NCBI GenBank assembly: GCA_019633425.1
Contig: WSUB01000084.1
Coordinates: forward strand, 1-64,000
From: Tulasnella sp. 424
Taxonomy: Eukaryota > Basidiomycota > Agaricomycetes > Cantharellales > Tulasnellaceae
Direction of reading: 5' to 3'
DNA: 64,000 nucleotides
Shown: piece by piece, positions 56,660-64,000 of the stretch
How the letters are laid out: each line of letters opens with the position of its first letter
Numbering within the stretch: position 1 is the stretch's first letter
Position numbers and translations under genes: made by a program
Notes under the pieces: generated by a model
Seen by the model: the letters and a program-made list of their open reading frames with translations, nothing else
Databases searched by the model: none
What the model was told of the DNA's origin: nothing

Positions 56660-57961
56660 TTATGCCATTGCCCTAGTTAATATCTCATGTACGTGGATTA
56701 TAGGTGGACGAGTCGTAGCCGCCTGCGGCCAGCAGCTCTCAGCCAGCTCCCAGAGGGATTCCCAATATCGGGGAGCAAGCTCGTGAATCACTTCTTTGCG
56801 TTCTGGTCTTTTCCCATTCATAATCGCTAGCAGCAGTGCTCCGGGCCCTTTATAACCATGACCGGCGAACGGTTGATCCCATGTAAGGGTCTAGTGTTTG
56901 GATAGTGAGGGACTTTGTTCGATCCAAAGGCCTCACGAGCGACCGTTCACGTACCTCGATGATCATCATTCCAAAGGCATACACATCGCTCGACTTTGAT
57001 TTTAGTTCACCCCTTAGTATTTCCGGCGCAGCCCTATGCATGCCCATGGTATCAGGCTTGTCAAAGAGGCTGCAAATACGTCAAAGGCTCACCAAGGAGA
57101 GGTGTATCTTTGGTCTCCTTCCAGTGGTGGGGTCATTTCTCCTTTGGAAAGCTCGAAACCAGTCAGGAGGGGTTCCCCATCATCGGCAAGCAGCACATTT
57201 TCCTGGTTTAACGAGTTAGATTGAGTCGAGGAACCAGGAAACCGAATCAACCACCATTTTGAGGTCCCCATGAATATAGCCTGCGCCGTGCAGGTAGCAC
57301 AGAGCATTTGAGACTCCAAGAAGCTAAGCAAGGGCGAGTGTAAACAGGTGGATGTGCGGCGTCACGTGGCTTACAATTTTCCGCAGGTCAACGCTCGTTA
57401 GATTCCTTGCTCTCAGGAGAGAGAAGACGTCTCCCCGCTGCCTCCATGGCGAGACCGTGTGTATATCTTGCTCGGATACAAACGTTCCAAGCAGCGGGTT
57501 TATATTGTGGTGTTTTAATCCGAACCATAGCTAAAATGAATGATCTGTCGGTTCTAAATTCATCGTGCTCGAGATGTAATAGGCAATCACGGCTCACCTT
57601 TACTTCACGAATAAAATGCTAACAGATTACAGTTTCAACGCATGGTTTGGAAAGGTGTTGTGGGGATCTCACCGTTTGAGTAGCGCACTCCTGTCTGGGC
57701 AGCTTCAAAGCGACCGGAAGCTGTTCCTTGGTTTCTGGGTTCTTGTAGTGACCAACATAAATGTCAGACAATGAATTACATTTTCTTCCTGCATCATTGT
57801 CCTTCTTGATATAATCACTCAGATCCGGAACGCCCTCTACCGACGATATCAACGGCGAAGGTCTAGGATCCGGGGGAGTCTGTCCTGTCGGTGGCGGTGT
57901 CGGTGGTGGTGGTGGTGTGGGTTCAAACTCGTCATCAGTGGTTGAATTATCTGGAGGTCGA
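56660..57961 (-). pseudogene. 5'-truncated kinase copy (paralogue of the RhoGAP-kinase gene)
   Basis: Exons read on the minus strand, in order: a Pro-rich stretch, GVPDLSDYIKKDNDAG, PVALKLP (beta3 Lys at 57703-57705), HFIREVK, LWFGLKHHNINPLLGT, YIHGDLKM, LLTGFELS in place of DFG (57152-57160), DTMGMHRAAPEIL, DVYAFGMMIIE, and the C-lobe to TRAMA and the stop at 56660. No ATG opens the frame: the RhoGAP-like 5' part of the paralogue is missing and the sequence begins at a splice acceptor. The activation-loop exons can only be joined through a 23-nt gap, too short for a normal intron. With the DFG Asp lost too, it is at best a pseudokinase. Confidence 0.8.
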
Positions 57962-58029
57962 CTGGGAGGGGAGGCAAGTGAAATATTTCAGTCCATGTCA
58001 ACAGATGCTACAGGCCCCAGGATGCGGAA

Positions 58030-59336
58030 TTAAGGACTGTAAATTAACCTTATTTCCTCTGTTCTCGTGTTCTGAAAAACCCTACGCAGGATACTTGGCA
58101 TTTGCGGACGTTGCTCCGTCTCAAATGCCCAACACTCGGTTAGGCAGTCATGCAAGCTTTGGAACGCCGGAGGGGCATCTGCACAGGTTTCATCAACGAG
58201 CCGGCTCATCAATATCTCGGTTGAACCGGGAGGATCTTCGCGCATAAAGGCCATGATTAACCCCCTATCTCCTTTGACAGTATTGTATGGCGCGCAATCG
58301 GTCACTATCTGATAACCAGACCGGTGAAATTGTCAGAGAAGATGGGAGGCCGAAAGCCGCTTACCTCAAAGACAGTGCAACCCCACGCCCAGATATCGCT
58401 TTCCAGCGTATGCTTAGCGTCCTCCTCTAAAAGAAGTTCTGGGCTCATGTATCGAATGGAACCTTTGATAGAGCGGGACGTTGTGAGACCAGTTGAAATG
58501 CCGGATTCCTCGACAAACGATGCTAAACCAAAGTCACATAAGACGGCTTGGAGGTTGTCGCTCATGAGAATATTGGCCTGGAAATCATGTTAGGCCTATT
58601 TAGTCTTGTTCAGAATGAGGGAGGCTCACTGGTTTTAAATCTCCATGGCATATGGGTGGATTACAGCTATGTAGATGATCCATTCCCAGAGTGATACCCC
58701 GAATCTTAAGCGGCATTTCAGCGCTGCTCTGAGGTACTTGTTACGGAAGAAAAAAACTCACAATATTCATGCGCTCGAGGACGCCAACTTGTAGCTTTTC
58801 TAGATACTGGGAAACGTTGCCATTGGTCATGAATGGTGAGATCAGTCGAGCGGTTTCGTAATCATCACTGAGATAGTAGCCAACGAGCTGGAGAATATGA
58901 GGGTGATTGACTTTGGCCCATATCTTGAGTTCTCTTGCGAGGCGCTAAAAATGATGTGAGCGTTGCGAAGAACGAACTCAGTTGTCGAGAGTACCGACCA
59001 AGGCTACGCGTTTGCGGACGCCCCTTGTCCCGACAGTCCGAAGCTCTTTGACAGCGACTGATGTGGGAGTTTGAGACGACCCGTCCAATGTCCCCAGAAG
59101 AACTTCTCCATATTTGCCCGATCCGACTTCAGAGCTATCCCTTATCGTCAATCGAGATGGTGGAATTAGGAGGTGGACCAGCTCATCTAGTGTCGATCGC
59201 TGCGAACCAGATGCCTGTCATTCGATTGTCGTCCAAGCCGACATCGGAGAAGACAAACCAAGCTAATTTCGGAGACGTCCGAATCAAGATGATTATCGTT
59301 TTGTAACCCAGCGGGGGTGGGACTACGGCCTGCCAT
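58030..59336 (-). CDS. Protein kinase (TKL-like, agaricomycete expanded family)
   Basis: CDS complement(join(58030..58308,58365..58577,58630..58728,58762..58944,58999..59199,59259..59336)); 350 aa, essentially a single kinase domain after about 45 residues. All key elements are present: GSGKYGEVLLG loop, VAVKEL with the ATP lysine, HPHILQLVGYY, CHGDLKPANIL (HGD instead of HRD, usual in this group), CDFGLA, the SIRYMSPELLL P+1 loop, DIWAWGCTVFE, and a C-lobe ending with CWAFETEQRPQM. The intron at 58729-58761 is only 33 nt, but the frames agree. It lies between the two duplicated nuclease/kinase units. Its stop is about 70 bp from the truncated kinase copy. Confidence 0.85.
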
Positions 59337-59880
59337 GGAGGGTACGCGGATGGTGCCCGGCGACGGCGAGTAATGGTAGTTTGGGTGTAGAGTTCGGTGC
59401 CGGCTTCACTACGTTTCTATTGTTTAGGGAGTCCAAGGGGCGCTCGTCGTTTGGAGTTGGTGGACAACCTTGGTCCTTGAGTGGTGAGATCCGAGTGAGA
59501 GTCGGGTAGCTGAGTTAATATTTCGTTATCGGAGGTTGAGTTTGGAATAGGAGGTTCCAAGAGAGTCGGTGGGTTGAGATTTGAGCAGGGCGGGGTAAAT
59601 GGACGGGACCCTGATTTCGTAAGGATAGCGAAGTTGCGCGATTGACTGTGCAACAAAAGATGGAGAAGGAGGTTCGATTAGCAGATGCAAATGATGTGGG
59701 AGAGAGACCGACGAGCGAGAAGGTGAATGGCATACAAGGGGTAGGGTTCTGGTCAAGAATCAAAGGCGACAGAAAGCCGATGTGAACTCCGCTCGGCCTT
59801 ATCATGCTCGGCAACCAAACAGGGGAACAGTGCTAACAACGTTACTCGATACAATCTGCCTTTATTTTCACGAAACGTAT
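59337..59880. other. Junction between duplicated units, 544 bp
   Basis: It lies upstream of the complete kinase gene, up to the point where nuclease homology resumes at about 59881. A Pro/Ser-rich open stretch on the minus strand (59417-59656) could be a missed 5' exon but has no good splice link to the kinase ATG. Confidence 0.4.
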
Positions 59881-60205
59881 CGAACGTGCTTTGAATCCAT
59901 GATCCATACGTCCGCTTCATCGCCAAAGCAGGCCTCTTGGGTTGGTGGAAGGGCGACCCACTGTCCTACAGAGTCGGCTCCGCGGCTTCTAAGCAGAAGA
60001 TACAAATCCTCAACTGCGTTTCAATCGCCCGTCAGAGTGACTTCCCATGCATCTCGACCAAGTCACTTGCCGACGATCCCTCCTGCCAGCGTGTCCCAAC
60101 CACCGGGCCCAAGATCTCCATGCTCTGAACTGCAAAATCACGTTCCCCGCCGCAACTCAAGATACCCAATCCTCACAAGAACTCCTGGGTCAAAAAAAAG
60201 CGTTT
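59881..60205 (+). pseudogene. 5'-truncated S1/P1 nuclease fragment
   Basis: It is closely similar to the last exon of the intact nuclease (55826-56160). It starts abruptly at CGAACGTGCTTTGA, keeps segments such as GGTTGGTGGAAGG and CCGCTTCATCGCC, and has indels that shift the frame several times. No exon 1-5 material precedes it. It is followed at about 300 bp by the 3' end of the RhoGAP-kinase gene, the same spacing and order as intact nuclease and truncated kinase at 56.36-56.66 kb. Confidence 0.88.
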
Positions 60206-60537
60206 GACTTGGATTAGTTCAATTCGCTGATTCGTCATGCCGAGTTCACCTAAACTTCTGTGACGATGTGCATCGTAGCGAACACGCCTTCGAGTATGCC
60301 TAATCCGTTAACGGTCTTTGACGCCACCTAACCGAACTGCGTTACATTGACTATCATTACATAAGTTTAAATACATCGTGATGCGACGCCTATCTCATTT
60401 CAGAAGAGTGGGATGAGAAGCGAGGTAGTTCCCGTCATTCACGTCGTTTACCTGACAACCCGGTACCCGTATTTAAATGAATTGGATATATACAGCGTCG
60501 TCCCTCGCCTAAGCAGGACAGATCGTACCTCCGAAAC
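60206..60537. other. Intergenic inside the duplicated unit, 332 bp
   Basis: It is recognisably similar to 56364-56659 (shared TAACTGAACTGCGTT-like and TACATAAGTT stretches), so it belongs to the duplicated segment. No gene is seen. Confidence 0.55.
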
Positions 60538-63372
60538 TTATGCCATTGCCCTAGTTAATATTCCATGCACATGAACTATAGGAGGACGAGCCGTAGCCGC
60601 CTGCGGCCAGCAGTTCTCAGCCAGCTGCCAGAGTGATTCCCAATATCGGGGAGCAAGCTCGTGAATCACTTCGTTGCGTTCTGGTCTTTTCCCATCCATA
60701 ATCGCTAGCATCAGTGCTCCTGCCACTTTATAAGCGGCGAACGGTTGATTCCATGTAAGGGTCTAGTGTTTGGATGGTGAGGGACTTATTCGGTCCAAAG
60801 GCCTTGCGAGCGACGTACCTCGATGATCATCATTCCAAAGGCATACACATCGCTCGACTTTGATTTTGGGTCACCCATCAGTATCTCCGGTGCCGACCTA
60901 TGTATGCCCGTGACGTCAGGCTTGTCAACAAGGTTGCGAACATGTCAAAGGCTAACCAAGGATAGCTGCATGCGCCGTTTCCCGTTGAGGTCATAACGCT
61001 AATGTTTTCTCCTTTGGAAAGGCCGAAATCAGTCAGGAGGGGTTCCCCGTCATCGGCAAGCAGCACGTTTTCCTGTTTTTAACGAGTTAGATTGAATCGG
61101 GGAACTCGGAAACTGAAGCAACCACCATTTTGAGGTCCCCATGAACATAGCCCGCATTGTGCAGGTAGCACAAAGCACTTGAGACTCCAAGAAGCTAAGC
61201 GAAGGGCGAGTGAGCAAAGGTGGATGTGCGGCATCATGTGGCTTACGATTTTTCGCAGGTCGACGCTTGTTATGTTCTTTGTTTTCAGTAGAGAGAAGAC
61301 GTCTCCCCGCCGCCTCCACGGAGAGACCATGTGTATACCTTGCTCGTCTACGAATGTCCCAAGCAGTGGGTTTATGTTTTGGTGTTTTAGTCCGAACCAT
61401 AGCTGAATTGAGAGGATATGTCGGTTCTAAATTCGTCGTACTTGAGATGTGGTGGGGCAATTCCGGCTCACCTTTACTTCGCGAATGAAACGCTAAAAAA
61501 GATCGCAGTTTCAGCGCACGTTCTGTGGCTCGGTACGTAGGCCTCACCCTTTGAGTAGCGTCTAGGGCATGTCTCATGTTAGGCAGCCTCAGGGCGACTG
61601 GAAGCTGTTCTCCGCTTTCTAGGTTCTTGTAGTAGCCGACATAAACCTCGCAGAATCCGCCCCATTTCTTTCCTGCGTCCTTGTCCTTCTTTATATATTC
61701 GCTCAGGTCCGGAACACCCTCTAACGACGAAGTCGACGACCAAGGTCCAGAGTCCGCGGTGAGCAAACTAGATTGTTCTGGCGCTCTGACAGTCTGCCCT
61801 GTCGGTAATGGTGTGGATGATGCCCCTGTATCAGTGGTTGGGTTCTCGTCGATCGATTCCGCTTCTTGAATTTCGATTTCAGGGCCTGGTACACCATGTT
61901 GCTGGGCCAGGGAGACGACGTAGTCCAGTCGTGTCGCTCCACGGACGGTGACATCCACTGACTGCTCATCCGCGCGGCGATTGAGCCGGAGAAGCTGTGC
62001 ATCGAGATCCCGGTGACTAATCAGGTCTTTAAGGATTTCTATTGCGGTTTCTAGAGGTCGGCTGGGACGTTGGGGCTACAGGAATGGCGTGAGGACGAAT
62101 GTGGATTCAATTGCCATGATACGCACCCGAAACACGCAGTTCGCGAAAGTCTTTGCAAGGTCTTCCAAGTTCGGTCAACATTGTTTATCACTTTACCAGA
62201 TGATCATCGCACTTACCGGCTACTTCCACTCTAGCGTGCCGACCGATATAGTCCAGTGTCTCGGCTAGATACATCAGGAGATACATGTTGGAGGGGGGAA
62301 GGTCGCAAAGCAGCTCGAAATAGCGCGTAGTGGTAGTTTGTGGAGAATCTCCCTGCTTGGAGTCCTCTAATCAAGTTGTCTATTTCAGTTTGTCACTTCA
62401 ATGGAATGGACCATTTACCATGAATCGTAGCAAACTGCGTGGTTCGGAAAGTTAGGGAAGCCACCGCATAAAATATAGATGGCAAGACGTACTTCCGCAA
62501 ACCGATTGTCCGGAACGAGTGCAACCTAGAGAGATGGGTTAATTACCCAAAAGGGTCCGGAGATAAGGGTCGTCTCATACTGGAAGACCACTCAGGTAGT
62601 GCATGAGCAGTGCGGTAGCCAGCGCTGGGACCTTTGCCGATGGATACTTATCCCACTTTTCGTGCTTTCCATACTAAAGGGTTCGTAATAGTCAATATAC
62701 TACTGATAAAAGGATGCGAGGGTGACGGGGCGCGCCTTCGGGGGTTTGCTGTATCGCTGTCTTAACTGGCGAACGGAGTCTTCCTTCGGTGCAACGTACT
62801 TATGGAAGTTCTTCATAGTAGCTATGGGCGGAGGATGAGTTTCGTAGACAGATATACCATAGCTGGGGACTTGCCGTTCTGATCCTGGTCGCTGTAGTCC
62901 TTCAACGCAGCTCCACTGACGACGATAACCGTCAGATGCCCGCATAATGACACTTTAGAGGAAGAGGTCGCCGAACCATTTGGCTACTATTACTGGTATG
63001 TAGCCCCATGTTTTCAGCTCTCCTCTAGCATCTCGAACTCGCAGGGCAATGTTGGCGATGGCGACGCTTTGCTGCAGCGGTGCTGAATATACCCCTAAAG
63101 TCAGACACTGGCCATCATGTACGGAACGTTTTCCATCTTTTACCTCCAAATATGGACTGAGAGGCTGAAGCGCTAGGGCCTTCTACCGTGCTTAAACTGG
63201 CTATGAAGGTCTCAGCACACGATCAAGGAAGAATTACCGCTAGTGCCTGCTCACCATTGCTTGAATGACGACTATGGCTTGATGAAGGGGTCGATGGTGT
63301 CTCCAAGTAAGGGCTGGATGGAGTCCTGCTCCCCCTGGGAGGACTTTTCATGCTCCATGGAGACCGGCTCAT
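60538..63372 (-). CDS. RhoGAP-like domain fused to a kinase-like domain
   Basis: CDS complement(join(60538..60762,60819..60920,60998..61072,61126..61194,61247..61402,61472..61492,61548..62075,62127..62161,62217..62366,62419..62434,62493..62525,62581..62673,62727..62915,62994..63172,63255..63372)); 15 exons joining in frame to 662 aa. After a Ser/Pro-rich head and an unassigned region, residues about 165-275 fit a RhoGAP fold: VPALATALLMHYLSGLP, then YFELLCDLPPSNMYLLMYLA and VADLAKTFANCVFRP. No arginine-finger segment (GIFRxSG) is visible. The kinase part (about 400-662) has HGDLKM, LLTDFGLS (61022-61030), SAPEIL and ENCWPQAATARP, but the beta3 Lys is Arg (VALRLP, 61587-61589). Both halves may therefore act as binding or scaffold modules. 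Joins around 60920-60998 and 62419-62434 are the least certain. Confidence 0.72.
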
Positions 63373-63639
63373 AAGGGGGGTGGTAGTAGCGAAATGAGTC
63401 GAGCGCTAACCGGTCAGACGGCCCGGCATTGCCGAAGATCTCTTACACGTACGGCATATTCTGTGAGCGGACACGCAGGGAGATTCAAAGTAGTATCGCT
63501 GTATTCGTTAGGATTCGTAGACGATGTAGAGTAGTCGGTATCTAAGAGCTAATGCTGCAGAGAAGTGGGGAATGACAGGCTGAAATTATTAGATGGCTGG
63601 GAAATTAAACGGCCAAGGCTGGAACGTATGAAGCTCAGA

Positions 63640-64000
63640 TCACGAGTGTTGGCGCTTCAACTCTTCCTGTACTGCCTGCTTGCCTGCAGCAGTCAAAGCA
63701 GGCTTGCCGGAGCTGATGTCAGCCTCGAAGTATGTCGGGACGAACCTGTGAAAAACAAGGTAAATTGAGCTGACACTTGATAAGACGGAATAAGAATTCC
63801 AACGCACTCTTCGTTTTTAGCCTTTCTCTGAGCGGCAATATCCCGCTGCCTCTGTTCTATTGCTTGCTTGATCTTGGTAGCTTCACCGAAGTTCTTCGAG
63901 AGAAGGTTCGACGTGACTCCATCCCATAACTTCCTCGACTCGTCTGGTAACTGCTCCGAGACAGGCCTAACGGATTTGGGAACAACCGATAGGGCATCAA
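63640..64000 (-). CDS. Oxysterol-binding protein (Kes1/Osh4 type), C-terminal part
   Basis: Partial CDS complement(join(63640..63745,63808..>64000)); the 5' part lies beyond the right edge. About 99 residues are visible. LWDGVTSNLLSKNFGEATK, KQAIEQRQRDIAAQR, KAKNEEFVPTYFE and GKPALTAAGKQA match the helical end of OSBP-related domains, the LWxxVTxxLLxKxxxxATxxKxxIExRQR pattern. These proteins exchange sterol and PI4P between membranes. The short end after this domain fits a Kes1/Osh4-like protein without PH or ankyrin modules downstream. The OSBP fingerprint EQVSHHPP would lie outside the window. Confidence 0.8.

Noticed and set aside
59417..59656. Pro/Ser-rich open stretch upstream of the complete kinase
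   Set aside because: No consistent donor/acceptor joins it to the kinase; ATG59336 already gives a complete kinase.

Overview
The window is nuclear DNA of a filamentous basidiomycete, most probably a mushroom-forming agaricomycete. Genes are dense on both strands and cut by many short GT-AG introns, mostly 45-90 nt. There are no operons. The gene set fits: a Clp1-like protein, a calcineurin A with a long S/T/P-rich tail, protein kinases with HGDLK in place of HRD, and expanded F-box and kinase families. The exon joins given here were worked out by hand from splice signals, reading frame and conserved motifs. The organism assignment is an inference.

0-25 kb is a housekeeping-like block. It starts with the 3' part of an unrecognised gene, then holds a mitochondrial-type DEAD-box helicase, a class I histone deacetylase, a dynamin-type GTPase convergent with it (36 bp between stop codons), a WW-domain RS-rich protein, the mRNA 3'-end factor Yth1/CPSF30, a secreted M28 metallopeptidase, a Clp1-like protein, a myo-inositol-type MFS transporter and an atypical short-chain dehydrogenase.

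25-40 kb is the most unusual part. Five tandem same-strand paralogues of a protein family I do not recognise (about 615-680 aa) share exon structure, intron sequence and an upstream module of about 170 bp that ends in a CACGTG-type element. A decayed copy lies just upstream (about 25.4-26.05 kb) and another, on the opposite strand, at 47.3-47.9 kb. One copy carries about 0.7-0.9 kb of extra DNA between its promoter module and its start codon.

40-64 kb holds a small unknown gene, a serine hydroxymethyltransferase with two in-frame starts (mitochondrial and cytosolic), a tail-to-tail F-box pair of which one looks damaged, a pRiA4b ORF-3-like protein, calcineurin A with an apparent GC-AG intron, and an S1/P1 nuclease. 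A segmental duplication follows. It left an intact nuclease beside a 5'-truncated kinase, and a 5'-truncated nuclease beside a full-length RhoGAP-like/kinase fusion, with a separate complete kinase between the two units. The window ends inside an oxysterol-binding protein gene.
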